A stretch of DNA of 64,000 nt from Carex sylvatica (GCA_964058845.1 CAXKVR010000238.1:62001-126000); one strand, 5' to 3'. Shown: positions 1-12,362, counted from the first letter of the stretch. Translations and numbers: made by a program. The notes: generated by a model not told the origin, from the letters alone.

Positions 1-2030
1 GCTTTCTGTATGGCTGTGCTCCATGAAGAAAGGAGGAAGAGGAAAGAAGAGGACAGGATAGACTACTAAAATCTGTCAATATTTGCGAGGATAAAAGTAT
101 TTTTTGCCGATGGTATTTTTGCGGATACTCATGTCGGTAAAACTAATACACTCAGAAATAACATTTTTCTATCGGTGTAATTTCGGAAATAGTCACTTTT
201 TACCATTGCAGAAAGTGGTTTATTTTTATAGTACGATTAATTTTCTCTACACTCTGATTTGGAGGTTATAAATTTGAATAATTTGTATATATAGTTCACC
301 TCTTCATTCCCTTTCCCTCTCTACTCCTAAAAAAACTTGAAAGCAAGTATATAGAGTCCGATCGATCAGATCAGGTCACTACTGATCCTCTCCCCTCCCC
401 TCCTCTCCCTCTTCTGCAGCAGAACCTAAAGTGACAGCCCCTCTTCCTTTTTCTCTCTTTTTGGATGTTTCTTCAGATGTATAAGATTTTAGGTCTAATT
501 CAAATCCGAATTAGTGCTTCTCATTTTAATATGGTGTGTAACCAAAAAAACAACAGCAATAGTTATATTTATAACCCATTATACTTTTTCATTCACATCT
601 ATTAGGTCGCACCTGTTAAGATGTAACTATTCACATTGCACCTATTCCGATCTATATACTTTGTACTCCACTCATATTTCCATTTTGAAAATCCAATTAG
701 TAAAGAAATTCTGAAAAGTATAATGGGTTATAAATATAACTATTGAGCACCGTTTTGAGTAACTAAAATGTGTTATTCAAGTACATTTTAATATGAAGAT
801 CATGTCGAACAGTTCGGATCGATTATTTTGAATTTTAAAATAGAGATAAGAATGTTGGGACATGATAGAGCACAAAAGGTACCAATGAAATATTTTACCT
901 CTACTCATAATTCACTTTAATTTAATTATATATAATTAATTATTAATAAGAATATTTGTGTTCATACCGGACATTTTAGAAAAAAAAATTATAATATTTT
1001 ACAATAATTTGTACGGTACAATCGAACATTTATGTCAACAACTTTTCATAACCATATTACATTACTGGATATCCATGGGTATGAGTTTTTTAAAATTATT
1101 TTCTAAGTTCCTATGTCTATAAAATCTCATTCAAAATTTAGTAGCAATAATCGAATAAGCCCCATATGGTTTATATTCGTAAAACAGTAATTTATATATA
1201 TTTTTTTTAAATCTTGATAGTGGCTGTCAAGTATAATTTTTATTAATTAAAACATAAAATACATTCATTGTTCTACATCCAAAACATCATTCAAACTACA
1301 TCAACATTTAAAAAACATTCACATCTAAACATCAACATTTAACAACACAAATAACTAAAACAACAAAAGAAACAAACCATATCCTTTAGTGGTAGACACC
1401 GATAACCTTAAGTATTGGCTGGCTAGCGACCAAAGGAAATGAGACATTTTGTTTTTTTCTTCTTTTTTTCTTCTTTTTTTCTATTTGAGTTGCGTGCTGA
1501 GAAGGCAGGGTGCCGCAGTAGTAGGAGTGCAAAGAAAGAGGAGAGCCGACAACTAGGGCTATTGCTGCCAACTGTTCTTAGTTCTCCCAACAATGATAAA
1601 GAAAGAAAAGGTGCCGATAGACAAGAGAGATGATTACTAGGACTATTATCGTCAACTTAGGTGCTGGGGTAGGGGACAGGAACGAGTAGCTTTTGCTAGC
1701 AGCTAGAATTTTTTGAAGAGAAAACGGAGTGGACGAGAGTGAAAGAGGACGGAGGAGGGAATGGAGAAGGCATAGAAAAAGAGAAGAGAGTTATCGGTGC
1801 TGATCTCCACTCCCCTCAAGGGGGAGCGGGAGGTGAGGACGGGACTGAAGAGATTTGCTGGTGGAAAAATGGGAGGAAAGAGATGAATGGAGCTGAGGAG
1901 GCTTGCGGCGCAAGATGGAAGAAAGGAGATTATAACATTATTGATTGGATTGATATATACATGTTAAATTAATATCCACAGTAATTTATATCTAAGAGTT
2001 AGTTGACATATTTGTCAAAAAAAAGAATTA
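1..2030. other. AT-rich intergenic DNA with transposon-like short repeats
   Basis: No gene is supported here. Around 100-200 there are short motifs such as CGGTGTAAT and TGCCGATGG resembling the subterminal repeats of CACTA-type transposons. A purine-rich low-complexity stretch lies at about 1440-1940 (GAGGA/GGAAAG-rich); its open frames are compositional and look like no protein family. Confidence 0.4.
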
Positions 2031-2084
2031 ATTCACATAAAAATAGCAGTGCATCAAAAATCAACAACAATCTTAGGGCCTTTG

Positions 2085-2420
2085 AAACTTGAATCTTCTA
2101 ACGCCTCATTGTTAACGGTTTGAAGTATTTTTGGTCAAAACCGAAAGTAGGGAGGTATTTCGGTAAGTTTGGTAATAAATTCAATGCTTATTAGTAAAAA
2201 ACCGATAGAAAAAATTATCTATTTTATTTTATCGGTTCAGAACAATGAATTGTTAGAAAAAATTTAACTTTTGTTTAACAGTTTGCTCTTTATAATCTAT
2301 AAAAGAAGTGTCACATTAGTTCTATCGGTTCTACACTTAGAACCGATATAATAAGTGCCACAATTATTCTATCGGTTCTAATAAGTTTATCAACTTCTAA
2401 TATCAATTTTAAATTTGAAA
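2085..2420. repeat. Subterminal-repeat cluster with TATCGGTTC motif
   Basis: The motif TATCGGTTC and its complement GAACCGATA occur several times in both orientations (about 2238, 2320, 2340 and 2370), mixed with AAAACCGA variants. Dense short motifs in both orientations are typical of the subterminal regions of CACTA/En-Spm elements. No terminal CACTA motif or target-site duplication was found, so the assignment is an inference. Confidence 0.4.
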
Positions 2421-2429
2421 TCAATAGAA

Positions 2430-3417
2430 GAAGACCATTTTGAATTCTAACTTAACTGAAATTTTAGTAACTTTCACTAAGTTTCGGCTCCTTAGAAACA
2501 CTCACCCTTTTTCATTGTCAAGATCGTCTTTGCTTCCATATATATCTCGAGTCCTCTCTTCTCCATCTCACGTTCTCTCTTCTCCCATATCTAATTCTCT
2601 CAGATCTAATTCTCTCAAACTCTAGACACTTCTTCTAAATCTGATTATCTCAAACTCTAATCGCTTGGTAAAGGTAGGTCGGTTTGAGCGCTGAATTTAT
2701 AACTTACAAAGATTATTTGTCTAATCAATTTGTTCTTTTGAAAAAAAAAATTGTTACTTGTTGGCATAATAAGGTAATTCTATATATATTCCATAATTTG
2801 TTAGTCGATTTGATCACTGGTTTTATAACTTCTATGGTTTATTTGTCTAATCACATTTGTCTTTTCAAATAGTGTGGAATTGCTACTCATTAGCATAACG
2901 AAGGTAATTTTTTTGCATTTGAAATCAGTTATATAACTTACTGTTATTAATCGAAAACTTTAATTGCAGTTTTGATCGAGGTCCTAAACGATGTTAGTTG
3001 CTTTTTCTGTAGTAGTACAATTCATTTTGCTAGACTCATATTTTTCTTCAAAAAAATAAAAACTTTTTTGTCAATATCATAAACAAAATTGATAACTTTT
3101 TTGTTTTTATTTTCTCATGGATATATGTGGTTATAAAAATGATAACTTTTTTTTCTCTCATTTTGTAGATTCGCTTTGAACAAGTGATGAAGAATATGTC
3201 TTTAATTCTAACAAAAAAAACAAAAACAAGGACCGTATAGCACAGATAATATATTTGCATTTTAAGGGGACTAATATGACAGATCTTCAATTAATTTGTG
3301 GGAGAAAAAAACCTAGCCCACTTGATATAAATCTGTCGATGACCTCTAGACACGCTCCGCCTCCTTTCCCACTTCGCTCACTTGCCCCTAGTTTCACATA
3401 ATCAAAATGAACTAGCG
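2430..3417 (+). other. Pyrimidine-rich leader-like DNA upstream of an orphan exon
   Basis: The stretch 2500-2660 is rich in TCTC and CTCT and looks like a plant 5' leader. It is followed by AT-rich sequence and then the orphan exon at 3418. No open frame resembles a protein. It may be a promoter/leader of the gene fragment, but no TATA box can be assigned confidently. Confidence 0.3.
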
Positions 3418-5474
3418 ATGGAGATTGGAAAGGCCATGGTCGTAGAATCCAATGCCTACGGATCGGGTTCTTATACTTGGGACAAGAAGATAAGAGAGGC
3501 AGAGATTGTACCGGGTTTGTTCTCCTCTGAGTGCCTCGTCATGATTCCTGGCTGTGATCAGGTACATAGTTTCTATACTGCATCTTTTTATTCTTAATTA
3601 GTTTCTACTAGTAGCAACAACAAATATAGTCGATAATTTTTTTGACAATTGATCCCAATCTCCATTTGCAACAAGAAATTCAAAGCTGATCAGTACTTGC
3701 ATAAAAGTTCCTTACTGAGACTGACCAATTAATACAAGTCGTCAGACTAGGACATCTATAATCAATATGTACACAGATCAAAATGACAACCTGTCTACTA
3801 ATATGTACATAGATCAAAAGGAACCTTTTATTTATTTATTTTTCCAAAATTGAATTATTAGCAGGGAGGTTAGGATCTCATCGAGGCTACTTTACATCAA
3901 AAGGTTGTATTTGTTAAAGATCATTCGAAATAAATCGAACCATCCAAATTAAATTCTGATGAGTACCGAAATTTCTCTTATGTGAACACTATATGGATTT
4001 CATTTCATGAGCGAACGGCTTCTTTCGACCATTGGTCTATGGTTGGCTTGCCACGCCTATCATGACCCTCCTCTGCTACCCTGGCTTGGGAGAGGCTGTG
4101 CAGAAACTATTCAGGCGGAGTTTATAAGTGAACACTATATTATATGTTTAATAAAATCCTATATACATTTTTTTTTAAATTTCCATGCAATATACTTTTT
4201 TTTTTGTCTTACAGGTTCAATGAATCCATTCAATTCTAATATATATACTATAAATGCAAATAAAGAGTTTCTTCAAATCAGTGCAATCATTATTTGATTG
4301 TTGCTGAAGTCATTTAATTTTGATGATACACTACATAAATGATATTGTATTGTAGCATTGAATTGTTTGCGGCCCTTTATGAGTGATTATATCTCCTAAT
4401 GCTTCACAAACAAAATTGAGGAATAAAATTTTATATATGAAATTGTAAATTCTTCTCTGTTATTAAGGGATCTAAAGCAATCGAGCAATCACCTTTTAAA
4501 GCAATCAAAATAAATTAATTTTCATAACCTCGTCTATTTTAAATTAATTTTGATATCTCATTTCCATTTCCACGAAGCAATCAATATTTTTTTCCCTAAT
4601 TACATTTGTTGCTATATATGTTCAATTATTATTTTCCTTTAAAATAATGCTGCAAAATGAGCAATTAGGGAAATAGTAGAACCCATTAAAATATATAAAA
4701 AAAGGTTTATTATTATCTTCACTACAGAAGGTTGGGGCCGAATTATATTGTTGGATTCAATGTTTCCATAATTTTTGTTGTAATTTGTAATCCCCATATC
4801 CCGCAATCCTTTTCTGCGATTCATCTACTCTTGGATTGAATTAGTTTGCATGCCCTTCAACTGTTTTTCTTAGATAATGTAATGAATACAATTCAAGTAT
4901 ATTTATTATAAGATAATAAACCCAAATGCATATGAAGCTGTTATTAACTTGTGTAAATAAAATTTAGTTATTGCATTGCCAATTTTGATGCATGATTCAA
5001 TTTTTGCTGCTATCTTTTCCTATGAAAGAACTACAGCTGAAACACAAATTAAAAAAAAAAAAGATTTGCACTTTTGGATTTTGTGATATATTCAGAACTA
5101 CGTGTCCTGCATTTTTTTTTTAAATGAGAATTTAGAAAGAAAAATGAATTTATAGTTCTGGTGTATTATTTCTTATAATGGTGATGTAAATTTTTTGATA
5201 TATACGATACTTCCATTGATTTCTGATATATTCAAAACATTCTCCAAAATATTTGCAAATTGTAGTTTTTCTTATCTTTATGAAAAGAAAATTACTTCAA
5301 ATCAAATTTTAGTTTATAACTTAATTCATTTGTTTTTGTATTTATTATGTGGATTTATTATTGGCATCAATATTCTAACACAATTTTTTTGTAATTATGC
5401 AGAAATATGACATTTCACGTTGGCATGAGTGGTTTAGGAAATGTGAACCATTTGTTACAGATTTCAGCTTCCAG
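3418..5474 (+). CDS. Orphan 5' gene fragment, two putative exons (function unknown)
   Basis: Exon 1 (3418-3561) starts with ATG and encodes 48 residues, beginning MEIGKAMVVESNAYGSG and ending at CAG|GTACAT. A second putative exon (5403-5474) is flanked by ATGCAG and GTATGT and encodes 24 residues including SRWHEWFRKCEPFV. Both are phase 0, so joining them keeps the frame across a 1.84-kb AT-rich intron. No further exon or stop was found downstream; instead the first exon reappears, rearranged, near 6181. I do not recognise the protein. It could be the 5' end of a gene captured or truncated by transposition. The frame compatibility and splice signals are seen directly; the gene status is inferred. 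Confidence 0.4.
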
Positions 5475-6160
5475 GTATGTCGAATTTCATCATTTTCTCA
5501 TTTCACTACTTAAGCCGTAGTCTTGATATTGTATTGGTTTCTAATAATTGCATTTAGGGCATAAAAAAATTATAACAAAATATATGAATGTATTTAGATA
5601 GTTCTAAGTACTTCAGTACGTACTTTCAAGGCTGCTTGAATGCATGACTACAATGTGAGGTTCTGTGTACACATCTTCATGCATTCAGAAATTTACCTTA
5701 ATATAGTCCTAAAGCATGTGTTAATTTTGTATGAGTTGGAAAATCATATTTCATTGGATCTATATATCCAAAATTAAGGCCCATGTGGACTTTAATAGAT
5801 TATTTAATTCTCAATTTTTTGTTAATAATAACAAATCCCTTTCACGCCAACTTTTAATAATTCATAATTATCTACAAATAATCTCCACATTTGTGTAAGA
5901 ATCTGTCAATTTATAACCTCTTTATATCACCTCTGCCTTTTATTTTGTTCAATTTTTAATCATCTTTCATCATTCATCTCTTGAGTTAGTTGCTTTTGCA
6001 AAATTATTTCCATCCCTTCTGCCATCACTTCTCCATCCTATAACACTCAATTATTTTCTATAGAGATAATCTGTCGTCGATGTTTTTTGGTGTTCTACAC
6101 AATTTCTGCCTACAACAGTAACCGACTTTTCCACACTCTCGATCTTTCGAATAGTAGCTT
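5475..6160. other. AT-rich DNA without recognised gene
   Basis: No coding potential was seen. The stretch lies between the second orphan exon and its rearranged homologue and may be an intron or spacer of the same fragment. Confidence 0.4.
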
Positions 6161-6180
6161 GATGAAAATCAACGAGCGAT

Positions 6181-6320
6181 GGAGATACGAGATACTACGG
6201 TAGTGGAATCCAATCACTATAGATCCATCCTCTCTTTGAGTACCTCATCATGATCGGGTTCTTAGTCTAGGGGCAAGAAGATCAGAGAGGCGGAGAAAGA
6301 TCTGAATTCCCGCATTTAGT
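6181..6320 (+). pseudogene. Rearranged second copy of the orphan first exon
   Basis: The sequence from the ATG at 6190 resembles the exon at 3418: an ATGGAGAT start, a GTGGAATCCAATCAC block and a GGGCAAGAAGATCAGAGAGG block are all recognisable. The two later blocks occur in the opposite order from the 3418 copy: here the CCTCTTTGAGTACCTCATCATGAT block precedes the GGGTTCTTAG block. The frame is broken after roughly 20 residues. It is a degenerate, scrambled duplicate. Confidence 0.5.
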
Positions 6321-6359
6321 CCAATCCATCTATGGCCAGATTGACGGCTGTAGGCACCA

Positions 6360-6960
6360 TTTTTGCTGGATAAGGATATCCTGTTATAGATAGATTACAT
6401 ATATTTGTTTACATGAAATAGCATTCTGATCCGATCTAAATCTCTATTCCAAAATGAGGATTCAACAATTGTTTAATATTTTTATGCTCCAAAAAGGACT
6501 TTCTTAACTTACATATTCTTACAGATATAACAAATGTTTAATATTTTTATTCTAAGCTAATTTATAAATGTCGATTCCAAAATGAAAATATAACAATTTT
6601 TTATTTCTACCAGCGTATGTTCTAGCTGGTACCATAATAGAAACACAATTTCACAGATAATAATCATTACATTTGCTATGAAGTACGACAAAAGCTACAA
6701 ATTAATCTTTGTAAAAATAACTTATAATTTAATATTTATTTTCTTCATTTCAACAATTGTTGTTTTGTCTGCAATGATTAATTTGGGTAGGATTATTATG
6801 AAATTATGTATATAAAAATAATGAACATTAAAATTTGGACAGTTAATTTGCGAGAATTATAAAAAATTAAAATTAACTATGATGTAGGAACAGATTACAG
6901 TTCTTTTGTGGTAGTGCTAGCTGATACAGTAAAATGTCTATCTTTTCTTATGGAATTCTA
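6360..6960. other. AT-rich intergenic DNA
   Basis: Nothing coding or clearly repetitive was recognised here. Confidence 0.4.
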
Positions 6961-6978
6961 CATACATACATAACTAAT

Positions 6979-7068
6979 AAAGGACTGGCTCACTTCTTGA
7001 GCATTATAAATATGGTAAAATGTGAAAAATTAGTGACCGGCTCACTTCTTGAGCATTATAAATATGGA
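6979..7068 (+). repeat. Short direct repeat pair
   Basis: The block GGCTCACTTCTTGAGCATTATAAATATGG occurs twice within this interval, about 53 bases apart, with near identity. It looks like a small local tandem duplication. Confidence 0.7.
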
Positions 7069-7169
7069 GATGTGAAAAATGATAGGGAAGTGTGGAACTA
7101 GGGTTAATTAACATTTCAATGGAATCACCCAACTGGTGGCGTAATCATAACTATTTACCTTCTCCAAGG

Positions 7170-7770
7170 TGGTGTTTACTTGTGGCCTAAGGTTAAGGTG
7201 GTCTAAGTTAGAATAGTTTTTTTATTCCAAGTTAGGCCGGTCTAAATTATTTTTGTTTATTTGAGTTATAATGTTATGATTTAAGGTATTCCATCTTTGG
7301 TTAAAATTTGTGGTCTAAGTCATGATTTAAATTCATTTAAAATAAAGAAATAAATTAAATATAACATTATATAATATGAGATAAAAATAACATTCTAATT
7401 AAAATTTTGAAGTTACTAATATATACAATTTAGAATGTAAATTGACGATTAAACTGAATCAAAAATAGCTGTACATTAATTTCAAAACTCAATTCATATT
7501 ATCTAAAATTAATTTGTAAAACTATTGTTTAGATACTCAAGATAGTGTGGAGTCATAAAATATATCGACACAAAATCACAGTCACATGAGTTAGGTCTAG
7601 AGGCGGACTAAACTTAAGCCACCTCTAGACAGCTTAAGTTTAGTTTGTATTTAGGCCTAACTTTAGACTTACAACTACTTAAGACCAGTCTTACTATTTC
7701 ACATTTGGTGGCTTAACTGAGTCCTAAACCTCTTGTTCTACCGTTTAAGCTTCAACCAAACATCACGCAT
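7170..7770. mobile_element. Possible non-autonomous DNA transposon (Harbinger-like ends)
   Basis: The left end reads GGTGTTTACTTGTGGCC and the right end, on the opposite strand, reads TGATGTTTGGTTGAAGC. Short blocks such as GGCCTAAGTT/AACTTAGGCC recur in both orientations inside. GTGTTTGGTT-like termini are typical of plant PIF/Harbinger non-autonomous elements. No target-site duplication was established. Confidence 0.3.
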
Positions 7771-7939
7771 TAGTGGAATGTTAAAAAACTATGTTCCTGG
7801 CCTTTGTGAACCATCTGACATGAATAACTTATATGACACGTGAAACAGACATTATCAAGTATTTACTTATAGACCAAATCTAATCAAATAAATTGAAAGT
7901 GAAATAAAACTGAACCCTAACACTATTAATACTTGGTCC

Positions 7940-8990
7940 GCCGCCGCTTAAAAAACCGAACTCTTTATACGCACTTCAATTCTATTGGCCTGCCGCCGCC
8001 GCCGCCTCCGCCAGAGAAAGATATATCTAAGTTGGAAATTTTGGCTACACGGATATTATTTTCAGATTTGAAGTATTTTTGTCCTTGATTTCTGCTCAAA
8101 AATTTCAGATCCACTTTCCAAAGTTACAAAATAAGTAAGTTTTGATTATACCAATTAGAAACTTTGAATTAAAGCTTAGAATATTAGATAAATAATTAAC
8201 CTTCTATCCTACCTCTACACTTTTCACTGTGTAATGACTCTGTGATAATTGGGTTCTCGATGTTAATGTGCTTGAGATGCTTCACTTCCGCAACTGTGTC
8301 AACTATGCATCGTCCACAAAGGACAAAGATTACAGAAAAATAGATATAGCAAAGGGCAAGAGCACGATTGGTAGACCCAAAACCTAACTAAAAGCTTATT
8401 AAACATTTCTAATTCGGGAAAGGTTGGGACGGGTCAAGTGACACACCTTGTCTTGTGGGTGATAAATTTAAGAAAGTTAAAAATGTTGGTAGAGAGAGAA
8501 TCTGAATTTCTGTGGGATGATCAAAGGGAGAAGAATGAAAATATATACCTGGGTCAATTACACAGTCACCAGCATAACTGCATAAGTTCATACATTCCTC
8601 CATGTATGCAGAGCTGATACAGTGATATTGACCACATATATATGATTAACATGTCACTATTTATCCAGTGGGAATGGGGCCTGATTAGGCCCCATCAGTA
8701 TGTTATCATTGGTTTGTACTTTCTATGTAGTGCGTGCAATTTTGCAAGTTTCATCACAAAATCCACTGGTGATCATTTCAGAATTCATACAATTTCAATT
8801 TTAAAAACCTCATCTTCAAATTTATTGCACTCATCATTGAGGTTGGGTTCATCTCAAGGTTGATGTGTCTTTGCACAATTAATTTTAACATTGTCAATGC
8901 CCTTTTTCTTGGACACAATTAGTAGCGCGGACAACAAACTGACTTTCTTCCTTGTTTTATTCTTTTTTCTATTGCTTTAATTTCTTTTTT
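7940..8990 (+). other. Putative 5' leader region of the 9.0-kb gene
   Basis: A GC-richer island with CCG trinucleotide runs (7939-8015) lies in otherwise AT-rich DNA and is followed by a possible splice donor, AATAA|GTAAGT, near 8132. A possible acceptor, TTTTTTTAG, lies at about 8994 just before the start codon at 9015. This fits a 5' non-coding exon and intron for the following gene, but it is inferred from signals only. Confidence 0.35.
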
Positions 8991-9014
8991 TTAGCCAATA
9001 TCCAAGGAGAAGAT

Positions 9015-10078
9015 ATGGCAAACCAGCCTTTTAATAGGGCACAAATGGAACAAGGCATACAGGAACTTCACGAGAATTGGGGCCGTGTGCAGTATCGGAG
9101 AACAGAGGGCACCAGCCAGAATAATTCGGTTGCTACAATTTCCGGTGCAGGAGGAGAAAATAACAATAAAGAATCCCGCAATATTGAAAAATCTCGGGAA
9201 ATGTTGGAGAAGGCCAGAATATATTTGGCAAAAAATGCGCCCCAAGAGGATAGGCAACAAATATCACGGTGTTCGACAACAGTGGAAAAATCAAAGCCAA
9301 GAGAGAACTTACCACCGCCAATGAAAAAGCCGAGAAATGATGGTGAAGGGAGAAGAGCCTCCTCAATTATTGAAAAGAGGGAGATCGCTAGAAGTGAGGA
9401 TGTGAAGGCTGAGATTCAATCTCTGGTGAAGCACAGTCTGTCTGCAATGCACAAAAATAAAAAGAAGCTAGGTATGTACATTTTTCTTCAGTTTATTTTT
9501 GAAAATTTTGAATTTTTTTATGTTGTTCCTTATCTAATTGGAATTATCAAAGTTTTTCAATCACAATTTTTAGCATGTCTAAAGAATATTTGATATATTC
9601 CATCATTTTCGTTGAATAAGAGGACTTGTTCTTGCAAAGACCCTCCTATGATGTACCTATCATGTGATATAAGATTAATAATCTTATAATAGAATGGAAA
9701 ATACTGGTAATTCGGATTAATCCTTGACTTCCCAACATACTCTATAATTTTCAAATAGTTTTTGTGCTGCTATCAAGATGGCAACACTTGTTTGCCTGAA
9801 CACATAAATATGATATCTTGACTGTCCTGTTCATATTTACTGATCAAGATAACTCAACTTTAGGCTCAAATGGGTACAAGGAAGTCGCCAGGGTTTCAAC
9901 CCACACCATTTTGGCCGCATATGGATTTGAGCACCATCAAGCACTCGCTCGATTGTTCTCTCGGCCCCTTTGCAACCACAACAAGGATATGTCCAATTTG
10001 GTGCCATCTTGCTGCCGTGACTGCTTCAGCACTTTCGTGAGGCAGGTCGTCAAGTCTGTCTTGTTGGAGAAGATGTGA
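9015..10078 (+). CDS. Conserved-looking plant protein of unknown function, 223 aa, two exons
   Basis: Exon 1 is 9015-9471 (ending AAGCTAG|GTATGT) and exon 2 is 9864-10078 (after CTTTAG, ending TGA); the phases match (1/1) and give 223 residues. The N-terminal half is polar and low in complexity, with a charged middle. The C-terminal part (about residues 135-223) looks like a real domain: KAEIQSLVKHSLSAMHKNKK, then GYKEVARVSTHTILAAYG, then a Cys/His cluster (RPLCNH...CCRDC) and a hydrophobic tail FVRQVVKSVLLEKM. The Cys/His spacing could bind a metal, but no named family was recognised. The ATG follows a possible intron acceptor at about 8994. An in-frame Met at 8952 lies upstream of that acceptor and is less likely. 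Function unknown. Confidence 0.65.
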
Positions 10079-10437
10079 TGGCATATGTTGGCCTTTTACT
10101 TATTTGTCATTTTTTATTATGTTTTTATCTTCGTTGTTTGTTGGTTCTAAAATGAGATAAACTCTTGAGTCTTGATTGTGCCATGTAGATAAATTTTAAA
10201 TTGGTCCAATATAATCAATATTAAGGAACTTGTATTATATAATGTTATGATTGTGGATTGATAAATTAAGTACAAAACTCTATACTATATTATACTTGAC
10301 AACTTTCAATGTGCTGTTATTATATAATATTTATGGTATATGTGGACAACTTTCGATGATGCAATGCTGTCCTTCAATCCTCGAAAAACTACTCAGGAAG
10401 TCAAATTACTCCCTGATACCTACAAAAACACCTAGCC
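10079..10437. other. Downstream flank without recognised feature
   Basis: AT-rich sequence that probably holds the 3' UTR of the preceding gene. No gene was recognised. Confidence 0.4.
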
Positions 10438-10560
10438 ATGGCTTCCGGTGATCACACCTTTGCGAATGCTGCTTCAATGGAGCAAGAGGCAATTTTTGTT
10501 GGAAATATAATTCAGATTGTCAAAGATATTGGATATAGAAGAGAGGAGTTTATAATATAA
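10438..10560 (+). CDS. Small open frame, 40 aa (doubtful)
   Basis: An ATG in a favourable context (GCCATGGCT) opens a 40-codon frame with balanced amino-acid use (starts MASGDHTFANAASMEQEAIF) and stops at TAA. No signal peptide, domain or splice donor is visible. It may be the remnant of a first exon. Confidence 0.25.
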   Translation: MASGDHTFANAASMEQEAIFVGNIIQIVKDIGYRREEFII

Positions 10561-10849
10561 TTTCTTTTATTACTTGATGAAAAGTATAAGCCTTTCATCT
10601 ATTTCTCATACTTTTTACTCTCATTTTTCATTTACACAACTACTGTCCTATTTATACAAAGTATAATGTCGGTGAGGTGAATTATCTAGATTCTTCCTAT
10701 TGTTCTATCGACTTTACTAATGCTTCATCTAGAGTTTACATAGAATATTCTACTATTTTCTTTGTTACCGTCAATATAAGTTGGTTGGGTAATTTCGTGA
10801 ATAATCTAGAAAGTGAATTTTGGGCCTTGGGCCTTACGGTGCTGATATT

Positions 10850-11030
10850 TCAACAATTTTTCAGAACTGTTTTCTCCCAAATCAACAGATGATGGGGGCT
10901 GATTTATGGTACAGTGCTTCAGTTCGAGATCTTGTAGTTGGTCCTTGTTGAAGTGAAGGTTCGACAAGAGAATATCAGCACAGTCTAACAACCACCACAT
11001 CCTGCGGGTCTTCAGGTCCATACCTCTGAT
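10850..11030 (-). pseudogene. Gypsy-like polyprotein tail remnant
   Basis: Read on the minus strand, one frame gives the motif QQGPTTRSRTEAL, which resembles the GP-[ILM]-TR-[AS]-RA motif found in many plant Ty3/gypsy polyproteins. Stops and short open length show that it is a degraded fragment. A different minus-strand frame is open for 76 codons but is probably a shadow. Confidence 0.35.
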
Positions 11031-11332
11031 CATCAAAATAATCTTTCTATTATTTTCTTTAGTTTTATCATTGGTTGAACCGTTAATTGTCCATTTGCTT
11101 AAATATATTTGAGATCAACACCATATTATGGGAGATCATATAAAGTATAGTATTAGTTGAGATGTTATTTACTCTGATATACATAGCATGAACACCAAAT
11201 TGGTAGTGCCAGTTAATTAGTTCTCAGTAAATTTGTATTTTTTACTTCCAGTGAAAATCAGTTATTTTAATGTGCCAATTCGTCGTACCAACATCTTTAC
11301 CGTTCATAATTATGCATTTTAAATCAAATTTA

Positions 11333-11441
11333 GGAATTCACTATGACAGAAGAGGAGATAGGTCACGAGTTTCCTCGATTCATTGGTGTATTAAATACTA
11401 TGCCAGATGAACATATTGATGGATATTATCCACTAAAAAAG
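11333..11441 (+). CDS. Isolated putative exon, function unknown
   Basis: An open block is bounded by AAATTTAG on the left and GTACTC on the right and encodes 36 residues, including TEEEIGHEFPRFIGVLNTMP and ending GYYPLKK. Codon use looks protein-like. No partner exon was found. It may be a captured exon or a relic. Confidence 0.3.
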
Positions 11442-11639
11442 GTACTCGTAGTTTATGTTACCTAAGATATCACAATAAGATGAACTGATGAACTAGAACC
11501 TAGCTATTAAATTAGCCTTTTCTGGCATGGTAGTGTGTTTAGATCAAGGATAAAACTATAAAAGTACATTTTCAGGTGCTGGTATGTACCAGTACTTTAC
11601 CTAACTTGAAGATTAGCATGATTTGTCAGTCTTCTTGAT

Positions 11640-12200
11640 TTTGCTAATTGTGAAGGTTAGAGTTAATGAAAGATTATGATTTGGAAATTTAGTACTTGGA
11701 AGGAAAGGTGAACGTGGTAGCAGACGCTTTGAGTAAAAAGACACCAACTAATTTAGCGTAAGTTATTACTCAGGAAAGAAGGATTAACAATTAAATGAGA
11801 CAGATGAATTTTACAGCCGCTGTCAGTATTTTCAAGAAAAAAAAGACAGATAGAATTTAGGGATTAACATCTCACCTACATTAGTTCAAGAAGGAACAAC
11901 GGGGACAAAGGAAATTATAACTCTCGCAGTTATCACTATGCAAGCAGATCTGAGGAGCTAGAATACATCAGTGTAGCCAAATTGATGCGGAACACATGAA
12001 ATATCGTGAAATGTCACAAGTAAATTCGAACTCCCATTTCAAGAAAGGAGAAGACTGATTACTCTACTTTGACAAGGGAGTATCCATATGGGATAACTCG
12101 AAGCTAAAAAAAGGAAATCTGATTAGAGTTCCACGAATCAAGATATTCCATACACCCACTCCATACATCCGGGAAAAGTGAAGATGTATAAGAATTTTCA
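11640..12200 (+). pseudogene. Degenerate Ty3/gypsy RNase H-integrase fragment
   Basis: At 11660-11755 the plus strand encodes a recognisable RNase H end motif, LMKDYDLEI followed by YLEGKVNVVADALSKKTP. This is the plant gypsy signature in which a DYDLEI block precedes G-K-x-N-VADALSRK. Farther on, at 12110-12200, there are weak matches to the H-rich start of integrase. Frames are broken repeatedly and no LTR was found, so it is an old fragment. Confidence 0.6.
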
Positions 12201-12202
12201 AA

Positions 12203-12360
12203 AAATTCTAAAAAATTTAAACTTTTATCTCTAAACACATTTTAATATAGATATCATGTTGGACAGTTTGAATCGACTGTTTGAACCTTTAAAATTACAA
12301 AACTAAATTATTGTAAAATATTGTAACTTACAAATGTTGTAAGTGAATCTCTCTCATATA
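12203..12360. repeat. Half of a foldback MITE
   Basis: This block closely matches the right arm of the foldback element at 36019-36365: an AAACACATTTTAATATAGA block, a GACAGTTTGAATCGACTGT-like block, and a final ATTGTAAAATATTGTAACTT block. No complete left arm was found here. Confidence 0.5.
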
Positions 12361-12362
12361 TA

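Noticed and set aside
1439..1972. Open frames of 64 and 77 codons
   Set aside because: They come from a purine-rich low-complexity tract; amino-acid composition is dominated by Gly, Glu and Lys with no domain.
10806..11036. 76-codon minus-strand frame as a gene
   Set aside because: Another frame of the same stretch gives a gypsy-type GPTTRSR motif, so the open frame is probably incidental within a retroelement remnant.
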